Assembly (NCBI RefSeq): GCF_002795865.1
Contig: NZ_CP024920.1
Location: 496,001 to 560,000 of the forward strand
Reading direction: 5' to 3'
DNA: 64,000 bases
DNA from: Qipengyuania seohaensis
GTDB lineage: Bacteria > Pseudomonadota > Alphaproteobacteria > Sphingomonadales > Sphingomonadaceae
The notes beneath the pieces are model-generated. The model made no database searches and was not told the origin of the DNA. It worked only from the letters and a program-made list of their open reading frames with translations. Of the stretch, positions 19,366-27,083 are shown piece after piece. The translations under genes were made by a program, and so were the position numbers. Within the stretch, counting starts at the first letter, position 1, and each line of letters opens with the position of its first letter.

Positions 19366-21317
19366 CGGAGGTCCTCCATATCCGCTCGCCTGCCGTCGAT
19401 CTTCCTGCGGATAGACCGGCGTTTAAGATCGCGGCGGACACGGCCGATGATGGCGAGCACCCCGCCCAGCGCCATCAGCATCCCGCCGTACCAGATCAAC
19501 GTCACGAACGGCTTCCACCACAGGCGCAATTGCCACCTGCCATCGTCAGCTTCGCTGCCCATCACGGCATATAGCTGCCCGTTCCAGCGCGTTAGCAGGA
19601 CACTTTCAGTGGTTTGCTGGGGCGGAGCCCAGAAATTCCGGGATTGGGGCGCGATCTCGGCAGGTGCGCCGCCCTTGTAGCTGGCAAGCATGCGCCCTTC
19701 GATCGCCGTCCAGTTAGGTCCAGCAACGGGCGCAATGCTGTCGAGCTTCACTTCCCACGGTCCCACTTGCGTGGATTGACCGACCTCGAGAGCCGCCAGC
19801 TTCTCGTTCGAGAATGCACTTTCGCTGGCCATTCCGAACAAGGCAACGGCGATGCCGAAATGCGCTACGATCATTCCCCAGACAGAAATCGGGAGGCGAC
19901 GGATATTTCTGCCCCGCAGCGGCAAGAAACTTGCCACACCCAGGGCGATTGCCAGCGCCAGACCCATCAGCGGGAGGATTGCCACACCTTCGAACAGCGC
20001 GAAGAAAATCAGGCCGGCGACGATGAGGGCGGCGATCAACGCCAGCTCCTTTGAAATCCGTCCGAAGCTGTCGCGCCGCCACCGCAGCAGCGGACCCACC
20101 GCCATGACCGCAAGCATCGGCAAGGCGAAGATCGCCGACACCGGATTGAAATAGGGCGGTCCGACCGATACGCGCACGTCGAAAGCCTCGGTCAGAAGGG
20201 GGTATAGCGTGCCCAGCAGAACCACTGCCAGGATCGCGCTGAGCATCACATTGTTGAACACCAGCGCACCCTCGCGGCTGGCAACGCTGAATCGTTCGCC
20301 TTCACTGATCGAATTAGCGCGCAGCGCAAACAGCAGCAGGGCTCCTCCGATATAGATTGCGAGCAGCGCCAGGATGAAGCTGCCACGTTCGGGATCGACG
20401 GCGAAGGCATGAACGCTCGTCAGCACGCCTGAACGCACCAGGAAAGTGCCCAGCATGCTCATCGAGAAAGCAATCACGCCCAGCATGATGGTCCACACCC
20501 GCAAGGCATCACGGCTTGCCAGCACGCTAACCGAATGAAGCAGCGCGGTAGCCGCCAGCCAGGGCATAAGGGACGCATTCTCGACCGGGTCCCAGAACCA
20601 CCAGCCGCCCCAGCCAAGTTCGTAATAAGCCCAGTAACTTCCTGCAGTTATGCCCAAAGTCAGCAGCACCCACGCACCCAGCACCCAGGGACGCATTGCG
20701 CGGGCGAAGTCGGGCGTGACAGACCGGGTCAGCATGGCTCCGACTGCGAAGCTGAAAGCTACCGATAGCCCGACATAGCCGAAATAGAGGGTCGGAGGAT
20801 GGAAGGCGAGACCGATGTCCTGCAACAAGGGGTTTAAGCCCTGCCCTTCGGCCGCCGGGATCGGCAAGCGTTCCAACGGATTCGAACTGAGCAGCAGGAA
20901 GGCATAGAAACCCAGCGCGACAAACCCTTGCGCAGCCAACGTCGCCTGCATCGTGCGCTCCGGAAGTCGGCGTTCGACCGCGGCAATCAGCGCACCTGCA
21001 AGCGCCATGACCGTAACCCACAGCAGCATCGAGCCTTCGTGATTCCCCCAGGCTCCGGAGAGCTTGAAAACCATCGGCTTCATCGAATGGGAATTGGCGG
21101 CAACCAGCTTCACCGAAAGGTCGGTTATCGCGAAGACCCAGAGCAACGCCCCGAAAGCGAACGCTGCCAACGCGCCCTGAAGAATCGCAGCAGGGCGTGA
21201 GAGGACCGCGATACCCGCGCCTTCTCCGACACGGATACCGAGGGCACCGGCCCCCAGTTGCAGCACTGCCAAGGCCGCTGCCATCCACAGCGCCGCATGA
21301 CCCAGCTCTGCAATCAT
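19362..21317 (-). CDS. ccmF: Heme lyase subunit CcmF
   Basis: 651-residue polytopic membrane protein of the holocytochrome c synthetase. The tryptophan-rich heme-handling WWD region is GWGGWWFWDPVENAS, and histidines flank it (AFHPPTLY, LLHSVSV). About 14-15 helices and a periplasmic domain near residues 510-600 match CcmF length (about 650). It overlaps ccmE and ccmG by 4 bp. Confidence 0.97.
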   Translation of the reverse strand: MIAELGHAALWMAAALAVLQLGAGALGIRVGEGAGIAVLSRPAAILQGALAAFAFGALLWVFAITDLSVKLVAANSHSMKPMVFKLSGAWGNHEGSMLLWVTVMALAGALIAAVERRLPERTMQATLAAQGFVALGFYAFLLLSSNPLERLPIPAAEGQGLNPLLQDIGLAFHPPTLYFGYVGLSVAFSFAVGAMLTRSVTPDFARAMRPWVLGAWVLLTLGITAGSYWAYYELGWGGWWFWDPVENASLMPWLAATALLHSVSVLASRDALRVWTIMLGVIAFSMSMLGTFLVRSGVLTSVHAFAVDPERGSFILALLAIYIGGALLLFALRANSISEGERFSVASREGALVFNNVMLSAILAVVLLGTLYPLLTEAFDVRVSVGPPYFNPVSAIFALPMLAVMAVGPLLRWRRDSFGRISKELALIAALIVAGLIFFALFEGVAILPLMGLALAIALGVASFLPLRGRNIRRLPISVWGMIVAHFGIAVALFGMASESAFSNEKLAALEVGQSTQVGPWEVKLDSIAPVAGPNWTAIEGRMLASYKGGAPAEIAPQSRNFWAPPQQTTESVLLTRWNGQLYAVMGSEADDGRWQLRLWWKPFVTLIWYGGMLMALGGVLAIIGRVRRDLKRRSIRRKIDGRRADMEDLR

Positions 21318-21775
21318 TCCAGGCCCACCGTGGTTTCTTCTGCCATCTCGGCAGCCTGATGCTCGCTCATGCCTTCCAGTTCGCGCGGCACGTAATTCTC
21401 GTCGTGCTTGGCGAGAAGATTATCCGCAACGAAGGTACCGCCGGCGTCGAGACGGCCTTCTGCGACCACACCCGATCCTTCAACGAACAAATCGGGGAGG
21501 ATCCCTGCAAAGCGCACCGGAATGCGGGAATTCTCGCGTCCGGTAACGGCAAAGGTCACGGTGATGCCGTCAGGCAGCTTTTCCAGCGAACCCGGTTCCA
21601 CCATGCCGCCAAGTCGGACTGCCTGCCCCGGCTCGGGCGGGTTTTCCGCCATCTGCTCCGGCAGGTAGAAATAGCTGGCCTGATTGCGCAGGGCATAGCT
21701 TGCCAGCAAGCCTGCACCGATCAGGGCGATCAATGCGAGGACGATCAGGACCAATCGTTGATGCTTGGCCTTCAT
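21314..21775 (-). CDS. ccmE: Heme chaperone CcmE
   Basis: Periplasmic, membrane-tethered carrier that binds heme covalently through a histidine. 153 residues: a basic start (MKAKHQRLVL), one helix, an OB-fold and the heme-attachment site LLAKHDENYVP with the conserved His and Tyr, then an acidic tail. The ATG at 21775 overlaps the ccmD stop. Upstream in-frame residues belong to the ccmD region read in another frame. Confidence 0.95.
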   Translation of the reverse strand: MKAKHQRLVLIVLALIALIGAGLLASYALRNQASYFYLPEQMAENPPEPGQAVRLGGMVEPGSLEKLPDGITVTFAVTGRENSRIPVRFAGILPDLFVEGSGVVAEGRLDAGGTFVADNLLAKHDENYVPRELEGMSEHQAAEMAEETTVGLE

Positions 21776-21927
21776 CGCGCTTTTCTCGTCGCCGAGCGCA
21801 CGCTTTCGCGCCGCTTTTCCGCACGCTTCATGGCTATCCAGCTCCATGCAATCATGCCGAGCGTGCCAGCCACTGCCACCACATAGGCCGCGACCACGAA
21901 ATCCCACTGATCCAGAGCTTCACGCAT
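21772..21927 (-). CDS. ccmD: Heme exporter protein CcmD
   Basis: Tiny 51-residue single-helix protein (MREALDQWDFVVAAYVV start, helix about 10-30, then a basic tail KRAEKRRESVR). CcmD helps release holo-CcmE from the CcmABC complex. It is recognised by size, the aromatic helix followed by an Arg/Lys-rich cytoplasmic end, and its place between ccmC and ccmE. One base separates it from the ccmC stop, and its own stop overlaps the ccmE start by 4 bp. Confidence 0.9.
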   Translation of the reverse strand: MREALDQWDFVVAAYVVAVAGTLGMIAWSWIAMKRAEKRRESVRSATRKAR

Positions 21928-21928
21928 A

Positions 21929-22651
21929 TCAGTCAGCCTCCAGCGCGCGCCGCCGCAAGCGGGCTTCGGCCTGGATATCGGCCAGCAGCGCACGCATCCG
22001 CGCGAGCACTACTCCGCCGAAGATCAGCGAAAAACCGAGCACAGCCAGCAGGAGCGGCTGCAGAAAAACCGCGTCGATCGCGCTCTTGCCCATCGTTATG
22101 CTGGGCGGCTGGTGCAACGAGTTCCACCACACGACGCTGCGATTGATGATCGGTATATTGATCGCACCCAATAGGCCGAAAATCGCAGGGATGCGTGCCG
22201 ATACCCCTTCACGCTCGGACGCCTGCGCCAGCGCGATATAAGCCAGGTACAGGAAGGCCAGCACCAGCATGCTGGTCAGCCGCCCGTCCCAGACCCACCA
22301 GGTCCCCCAGGTCGGGCGACCCCAGATCGAACCGGTCGCGAGGCAGATGACAGTGAAAACCAGGCCAGGGACAGCCGCAGCACGCGCCGCAATTGCAGCC
22401 AGCGGGTGACGCCACACGAGAAACACGAGACTGGAAATCGCAATCGCGCTCCACCCGCCCATGCCAAGCCACGCCGTCGGTACATGGATGAAAAGAATTC
22501 GGACGGTCTCGCCCATCAGGCGATCGGGAGGAACCGATGTTACTCCCCAGAACAGCGCGATTGTCGTCAGCAAAAGGCCGCCCGCAAGCAACAGCGGCGT
22601 CAGCCACTGAGCGAGAGAGAGAAACCGTTTGGGATTGGCAAAGCCGTGCAT
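21929..22651 (-). CDS. ccmC: Heme exporter protein CcmC
   Basis: 240-residue, six-helix membrane protein that attaches heme to CcmE. The WWD-type motif WGTWWVWDGRL is present, flanked by conserved histidines in FIHVPTAW and SLHQPPS. It is the first gene of the ccm run; the usual upstream partners ccmA (ATPase) and ccmB are not adjacent, because the gene before it on this strand is an amino-acid dehydrogenase 62 bp away. No clear promoter was found in that 62-bp gap. Confidence 0.96.
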   Translation of the reverse strand: MHGFANPKRFLSLAQWLTPLLLAGGLLLTTIALFWGVTSVPPDRLMGETVRILFIHVPTAWLGMGGWSAIAISSLVFLVWRHPLAAIAARAAAVPGLVFTVICLATGSIWGRPTWGTWWVWDGRLTSMLVLAFLYLAYIALAQASEREGVSARIPAIFGLLGAINIPIINRSVVWWNSLHQPPSITMGKSAIDAVFLQPLLLAVLGFSLIFGGVVLARMRALLADIQAEARLRRRALEAD

Positions 22652-22713
22652 GATCGAAAGCCGTCGTCCGCGCTTTTACAGGCGCAGGCCTGACCCGCAA
22701 GTGAAGATCACGC

Positions 22714-23781
22714 TTATCCGCGTCCGATGAGAGCCTGCGCCAGGCGGTCGGCGACCTGATCGGGCGATTCGCCGGTCTTGTCGCTTTCCTGCCAGATTTC
22801 CTCCAGCCGTCCGGGGATCAGCGCAATACGCTTGCGCACCTCGTTGATGTCGCACGGCGCTTCCTCCTGGCGGCACAGATATTCGAGCGTCACGGAGATG
22901 ATCCCGCCTGCATTGATGACATAGTCGGGTGCATAGAGAATGCCCCGCTTCGCCAGCATCGGACCGTGTTCAGGACGCTTGAGTTGGTTGTTCGCGCCGC
23001 CAGCCACGATCTTGCAATCGAGTCGGCCGATACCCTCATCATCGAGAATCGCGCCGAGGGCATTGGGGCTGAATACGTCGCACGGAACCGACATGATCGC
23101 GTCGCTCGCTACGCATTCGGCATCGAGTTCGGTCGCCAGCGCCCGGCAGCGATCTTCGTTGATATCCGAAAGGGTGAGCTTCGCGCCTTCCTTGGCCAGC
23201 AGCCTCGCGACGCCGCCACCGACACTGCCGACACCCTGGAGAGCGACATGCACGCCGTTCATGCTGTCCTTGCCAAGCTTGTGCTTCACGGCAGCCTTGA
23301 TGCCGAGGAATATGCCGAGGGCGGTAAAGGGGCCGGGATCGCCGCCTGCCGCGTCTTCGCCCTCGACCGGCAGGCCCGACACGTACTGGGTACGCTGGGC
23401 GACGGCTGCCATGTCCGCTTCCGAAATACCGACGTCTTCGGCGGTCACATACTGTCCACCGAGCGCGTCAACCGCGTCAGCGAATGCAGCGAGCATTTCG
23501 GGCGTCTTGGTCTTGTCGCTATCCGCTAGAATGACGGCCTTGCCACCACCCATCGGCAGACCTGCCATGGCGTTCTTGTAGCTCATCCCGCGCGAAAGCC
23601 GCAGCGCATCGCGCATTGCCGCTTCGGGTTCCGCGTAATGCCAGAATCGGGTGCCGCCGGCGCCGGGGCCCAGGTGCGTGGAATGAAGCGCGATAATCGC
23701 AGTCAGGCCGCTCTTCCGGTCGCGAACGAGCTGCACCAGCTCGTGATCGTCAAAGTCCGTTTCGGTCCAGAATGCCGTCAT
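22714..23781 (-). CDS. Glu/Leu/Phe/Val dehydrogenase family protein
   Basis: NAD-dependent amino-acid dehydrogenase of 355 residues, closest in build to leucine/valine/phenylalanine dehydrogenases. The substrate domain has the catalytic lysine in GLPMGGGKAVI. The Rossmann fold has GVGSVGGGVARLLAKEG. TAEDVGISEADM is the conserved DVG block. It would reversibly deaminate a branched-chain or aromatic amino acid; the exact substrate is not evident. The final helix (ESPDQVADRLAQALIGRG) is normal, so the protein looks complete. It lies upstream of ccmC on the same strand, with no functional link obvious. Confidence 0.88.
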   Translation of the reverse strand: MTAFWTETDFDDHELVQLVRDRKSGLTAIIALHSTHLGPGAGGTRFWHYAEPEAAMRDALRLSRGMSYKNAMAGLPMGGGKAVILADSDKTKTPEMLAAFADAVDALGGQYVTAEDVGISEADMAAVAQRTQYVSGLPVEGEDAAGGDPGPFTALGIFLGIKAAVKHKLGKDSMNGVHVALQGVGSVGGGVARLLAKEGAKLTLSDINEDRCRALATELDAECVASDAIMSVPCDVFSPNALGAILDDEGIGRLDCKIVAGGANNQLKRPEHGPMLAKRGILYAPDYVINAGGIISVTLEYLCRQEEAPCDINEVRKRIALIPGRLEEIWQESDKTGESPDQVADRLAQALIGRG

Positions 23782-23829
23782 CGCTATGCCCCTTGCAGGA
23801 GTTCAAGATGCTGCGCGAAGGGGAGAAAA

Positions 23830-23907
23830 TGGGGCGATCGACGGGGTTCGAACCCGCGACCTCCGGTACCACAAACCGGCGCTCTAACCAACTGAGCTAC
23901 GATCGCC
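23830..23907 (-). tRNA. tRNA-His (GTG)
   Basis: Cloverleaf on the minus strand: acceptor GCGATCG pairing with CGATCGC, U8-A9, D arm starting GCTC, anticodon loop TTTGTGG giving GTG, T arm GCGGG-TTCGAAC-CCCGT. The extra 5' G (G-1, at 23907) faces discriminator C73, the identity element for histidyl-tRNA synthetase, and CCA is encoded. The coordinates include G-1 and CCA. Confidence 0.97.
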
Positions 23908-24102
23908 ACACGCCCCCGGAACGCAGCCGGGTAGGCGGCACATAATCGCGGGCGAGCGGGCGTCAACCCGCCTTCCGCAACGGCGCGTGCCTGTTGCACA
24001 ATGTGCGGCCGATGGGAAGGGAAAAAAGCGCGGACAAGGCCTCTCACGCAACTATCTTACCACCCCTTGCAGCGGCCGCACTCGCGACTATCGTGCAATC
24101 CG

Positions 24103-24738
24103 ATGATTGGACCAGGCGAATCCTCTGCGGACCTCGTGCTTTCCCGGCCGGGCGTGCAACGTGTACCGTCGGACAAGCTCGAACTGTTCCAGCTACGGAA
24201 TTTCGTGAGCCAATCCTTGTGCGCTACGCTGATCAAGTTGATCGAGAAGGATCGCCGCCCCTCCACGCTCGCCGATGCCGGAGACGATCGCTATTTCCGC
24301 ACCAGCGAGACCTGCGATCTCGAGGCGGAGGAACCCGCAGTGCGCGAGATGGAAGCCCTGTTCGGCGCGCTCAACGGCATTGATCCTGCGCACGGCGAAC
24401 CCTTGCAAGGCCAACGCTACGATGTGGGCCAAGAATTCAAACCGCATTGCGACTACTTCAATCGGGGCGGACAGGACTGGGAAAAATATTGCTCCGTCGC
24501 GGGCCAGCGCACGTGGACTTTCATGGTCTACCTCAACGATGTCGAGGCCGGAGGCGCGACGCGTTTCAAAGCCATCAAGAAGAACTTCCAGCCGGAAACC
24601 GGCAAGCTGGTGTGCTGGAACAACATGCGTCCGGATGGCTCGGAAAACCCGAACACCATTCACCACGGGATGAAGGTGCGGCGCGGTGTGAAGTACGTCA
24701 TTACGAAGTGGTATCGCGAGAAGCCGTGGGGTTGGTAA
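24103..24738 (+). CDS. 2OG-Fe(II) oxygenase, prolyl-4-hydroxylase type
   Basis: 211-residue protein ending in the P4Hc jelly-roll. The Fe(II) ligands are H115 and D117 (KPHCDYF) and H188 (TIHHGM); K197 lies nine residues later, the spacing expected for the 2-oxoglutarate carboxylate. TFMVYLNDVEAGGATRF is the usual core strand. Bacterial members hydroxylate unknown protein or small-molecule targets. The start is taken at the ATG at 24103 (MIGPGESSADL); an earlier in-frame ATG at 24001 would prepend about 34 unlikely residues. One base separates it from the next gene, so the two are probably co-transcribed. Confidence 0.88.
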   Translation: MIGPGESSADLVLSRPGVQRVPSDKLELFQLRNFVSQSLCATLIKLIEKDRRPSTLADAGDDRYFRTSETCDLEAEEPAVREMEALFGALNGIDPAHGEPLQGQRYDVGQEFKPHCDYFNRGGQDWEKYCSVAGQRTWTFMVYLNDVEAGGATRFKAIKKNFQPETGKLVCWNNMRPDGSENPNTIHHGMKVRRGVKYVITKWYREKPWGW

Positions 24739-24739
24739 T

Positions 24740-25162
24740 GTGATCGAAGGCGGAAAAGTTTACGAAGGCGGCTGCCACTGCGGGACCGTGGGGTTTCGCT
24801 TCACCATGCCGGAAGCGCCGGTAATCAGGCGCTGCAATTGCACCATTTGCGCGATGAAGGGCGTGGTCATGGTCGACGTACCGATGGCCGATTGCACCAT
24901 CACCAGAGGAGAAGAGGCCCTCACCCTTTACAGCTTTGGAAGTGGCCAGGCGCAACACCGCTTCTGTTCCAAATGCGGCATTCATCCCTTCCACCAGCTG
25001 CGATCGGAACCCGATCACTACGGATTGAACCTCGCCTGCATCGACGGCATGACGATCTACGACCTGCCCGAAATCCCGGTCTTCGATGGGCAGAACCACC
25101 CGGCCGATAGCGGCGATTACAACTATGTCGGGGTCATGCATTTCGAACGCTACGAAGATTGA
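24740..25162 (+). CDS. GFA-family zinc protein
   Basis: 140 residues of the GFA/CENP-V fold (named after glutathione-dependent formaldehyde-activating enzyme). The zinc ligands are in GGCHCGTVGF, RCNCTIC and FCSKCGIHPF. The start is GTG at 24740, immediately after the preceding TAA. The family is broad and most members are uncharacterised; a role in formaldehyde detoxification should not be assumed. The pairing with a 2OG oxygenase, whose demethylation-type reactions can release formaldehyde, is suggestive only. Confidence 0.85.
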   Translation: MIEGGKVYEGGCHCGTVGFRFTMPEAPVIRRCNCTICAMKGVVMVDVPMADCTITRGEEALTLYSFGSGQAQHRFCSKCGIHPFHQLRSEPDHYGLNLACIDGMTIYDLPEIPVFDGQNHPADSGDYNYVGVMHFERYED

Positions 25163-25227
25163 TCAGGATCAAATACGGTCGCCCCGGCGCTTGCTAACTC
25201 TCTTTTCAACAAAGGGAGAACCCACCG

Positions 25228-25545
25228 ATGAACGATTACAGCGCCTTGCAACAACAGCTTCAACAGCGCCTTGCCGATCTGCTCGGTCGTGCAGAGGTGA
25301 TCGAGGATGATCTGCGGCACCCTCTGGATGCCGACTTTGGCGAACAGGCAATCGACCTTGCCGACGACGAGGCTCTGGAAGGGGTCGACGAAGTCTTGCG
25401 CGCGGAAATCGGACAGGTGCGGAATGCACTGCTGAGGATAGAAAAAGGCACCTATGGCACTTGCGCCAATTGCGGCAAGCCGATCGCCGATGCCCGCCTG
25501 CAAGCGCGCCCGATCGCGACGCGCTGCATCGATTGCGCTGCGTGA
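25228..25545 (+). CDS. DksA/TraR-family zinc-finger protein
   Basis: 105 residues: an N-terminal coiled coil with acidic tip (EQAIDLADDEALEG), and a C-terminal four-cysteine zinc finger CANC plus CIDC separated by 17 residues. DksA-like proteins enter the RNA polymerase secondary channel and tune initiation with ppGpp. At 105 residues it is shorter than E. coli DksA (151) but longer than TraR (73), so it is a DksA paralogue type rather than canonical DksA. A strong AAGGGAG ribosome site lies before the ATG. Confidence 0.88.
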   Translation: MNDYSALQQQLQQRLADLLGRAEVIEDDLRHPLDADFGEQAIDLADDEALEGVDEVLRAEIGQVRNALLRIEKGTYGTCANCGKPIADARLQARPIATRCIDCAA

Positions 25546-25556
25546 CCCAAACGAAA

Positions 25557-25582
25557 AAGGGCGGCCCCGCAGGACCGCCCTT
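25557..25582 (-). terminator. Intrinsic terminator of rpmE
   Basis: An 8-bp GC-rich stem, AAGGGCGG with CCGCCCTT, around a 10-nt loop. Reading the minus strand it is followed by TTTTTCGTTT, so it terminates rpmE. On the plus strand no U-tract follows, so it is a poor terminator for the convergent dksA-like gene. Confidence 0.8.
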
Positions 25583-25605
25583 CGAATTCGGTGATACCCG
25601 AAAGC

Positions 25606-25830
25606 TTACTTCTTGAGGCTGATGCCGCCGAAGCGCTTGTTGAAGGCTGCGACGCGGCCGCCTTCCTGAAGCTGCTGCTTGCCGCCGGTCCATGCCGGGT
25701 GGCTCGTCGGGTCGATTTCCAGCGTCAGGGTTTCGCCTTCGCTGCCCCAGGTGGAGCGCGTCTGGAATTCGGTGCCATCGGTCATCTTGACCGTGATCAT
25801 GTGGTAAGCGGGGTGACCTTCGGCCTTCAT
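25606..25830 (-). CDS. rpmE: 50S ribosomal protein L31
   Basis: 74-residue L31. The family blocks [24 protein letters not shown] and SHPAWTGG are present. There are no cysteines, so it is the zinc-independent form normal for alphaproteobacteria. [12 protein letters not shown] is the C-terminal rRNA-binding part. A 13-bp inverted repeat CGGAACGGTTCCG lies at 25851-25863, just upstream of the start; its role is unknown. Confidence 0.96.
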   Translation of the reverse strand: MKAEGHPAYHMITVKMTDGTEFQTRSTWGSEGETLTLEIDPTSHPAWTGGKQQLQEGGRVAAFNKRFGGISLKK

Positions 25831-25888
25831 GATAAACGTCCTTCTAGCTTCGGAACGGTTCCGACCGGTCCAGCTGTGTTTGGAGAAG

Positions 25889-25910
25889 GCGCGCGGTTAG
25901 CGCCGCGCGC
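25889..25910. other. Strong GC hairpin between fabZ and rpmE
   Basis: A perfect 8-bp inverted repeat GCGCGCGG / CCGCGCGC with a 6-nt loop, 15 bp past the fabZ stop. No U-run follows on the minus strand, so it may stabilise the fabZ operon 3' end, cause partial termination, or fold in the rpmE leader. Confidence 0.5.
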
Positions 25911-25924
25911 AAAGATTTGCAAGT

Positions 25925-26377
25925 CTATTCGGGTGCGTCCGCGATCATCGCGGTGAAGCTGACTTCACAGGTCACCTTGCCATCCACGCTGGCTTCGCCG
26001 GCAAACTTGCAGACACGCGAGCGTTTCTGGACAAAGCTGGCCTTGAGGTCGAGCAGCACGCCCGGCGTGACCGGAGCACGGAACTTCGCGTTCTCGATCG
26101 CCATGAAGTAGACGAGCTTGCCGGAACCGGCGAGGCCCAGGCTTTCCACCGCGAGGACACCGGCTGACTGCGCGAGCGCTTCGATCTGGAGGACGCCCGG
26201 CATGATCGGTGCACCGGGAAAATGCCCCTGGAAGAAGTCTTCGTTGAAACTGACCGCCTTGATCGCATGGATGCGTTCATCGACGACCAGCTCCTGCACC
26301 CGGTCGACCAGAAGCAGGGGGTAGCGGTGCGGCAGGCGCTTCAGCACCTCGACTACGTCGAAACCGGTCTCGCTCAT
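25925..26377 (-). CDS. fabZ: 3-hydroxyacyl-ACP dehydratase FabZ
   Basis: Hot-dog-fold dehydratase of fatty-acid elongation, 150 residues. The catalytic His is in [11 protein letters not shown] and the catalytic Glu in LQIEALAQ. The N-terminal [16 protein letters not shown] is typical. It is the last gene of the pyrH-to-fabZ block, 22 bp after skp. In most Proteobacteria lpxD sits between these two genes and lpxA/lpxB follow; none is present here. Confidence 0.97.
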   Translation of the reverse strand: MSETGFDVVEVLKRLPHRYPLLLVDRVQELVVDERIHAIKAVSFNEDFFQGHFPGAPIMPGVLQIEALAQSAGVLAVESLGLAGSGKLVYFMAIENAKFRAPVTPGVLLDLKASFVQKRSRVCKFAGEASVDGKVTCEVSFTAMIADAPE

Positions 26378-26399
26378 TCCCCTGCTCCCTGTTCGGCTA

Positions 26400-27083
26400 T
26401 CAGCGTCCGGTCGCGGCCGGCTGCTGGGTCTGCTGCTGCGCGGCTGCCTGCTGCTGACGGGCTGCGGCGACCATCAGGATCTGCTGGATCTGCTGATACA
26501 GTGCAACCGACTGCTGCGCCGGCTGCCAGCCCTGCGGAGGCGTGATCTGGACCGAAGGGACGCGTGTGTTCAGGGCGGCGACGACCTTCTGGGTCACATT
26601 CGCGGCAGGCGCGGAAAACTGCACTGCGTCGGGCGAAAGAACGAGCTGGAGGTTATCCTGCTGTACCACGGTCTGAAGCGCCGCGTTGTACTGCAGAAGG
26701 ATCTGCTCGACCGCGTAGATGCGTGCACCGTCGATCTGGTTCGAAAGCTGCGCAGTCTCGGTTTCGAGAGTCTGGAGCTGCTGAGCCTGAGGAGCGCTCT
26801 GCGCCGCCACCTGCTCCGCCTGGTCGAGCTGACCGTCGTTGTTGGTGTCGAGCTGCTCCAGGAGCGTCTGCATCTGCTGCTGCTTCTGCTGGATCTGCTG
26901 GATCTGCGACGCATAAGTAGTCGAAATCTGCTGGTAGGCAGTCGTGCGTGCGTTGGCCTGCGCCACGGCGGCAGGGACACTTACGATCCCGATGTTGCCG
27001 TTCACCTGCGCGGCTGCCGGAGTGGCCGCCATTGCAGCGGTGGCGAGGCTCGCAGCGGCGAGCGACTTGGTAATCAGTTTCAT
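26400..27083 (-). CDS. skp: Skp/OmpH periplasmic chaperone with EF-hand-like loop
   Basis: 227 residues: a signal peptide (cleavage near AAAQV, residue 26), the OmpH core strand [16 protein letters not shown], then a very Gln-rich coiled coil, a return helix, and a C-terminal Q/A tail ([12 protein letters not shown]). Skp trimers hold unfolded outer-membrane proteins in coiled-coil tentacles for delivery to BamA. At residues 79-90, near the expected tentacle tip, [12 protein letters not shown] matches the 12-residue EF-hand loop at positions 1, 3, 5, 6, 8, 9 and 12. The ATG overlaps the bamA TAA by one base. The OmpH identity is clear; calcium binding is inferred. Confidence 0.88.
   Translation of the reverse strand: MKLITKSLAAASLATAAMAATPAAAQVNGNIGIVSVPAAVAQANARTTAYQQISTTYASQIQQIQQKQQQMQTLLEQLDTNNDGQLDQAEQVAAQSAPQAQQLQTLETETAQLSNQIDGARIYAVEQILLQYNAALQTVVQQDNLQLVLSPDAVQFSAPAANVTQKVVAALNTRVPSVQITPPQGWQPAQQSVALYQQIQQILMVAAARQQQAAAQQQTQQPAATGR

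Noticed and set aside
23830-23907. tRNA-His that seems to lack the extra 5' G
   Set aside because: A first fold put T at position -1. Anchoring on U8-A9 and the D arm shifts the acceptor by one base and restores G-1 opposite C73 with encoded CCA, so it is a normal tRNA-His.
25851-25863. Zinc-repressor (Zur) operator before rpmE
   Set aside because: The inverted repeat CGGAACGGTTCCG is too short and GC-rich for known Zur boxes, and cysteine-free L31 is the normal form in alphaproteobacteria, so zinc control is not implied.
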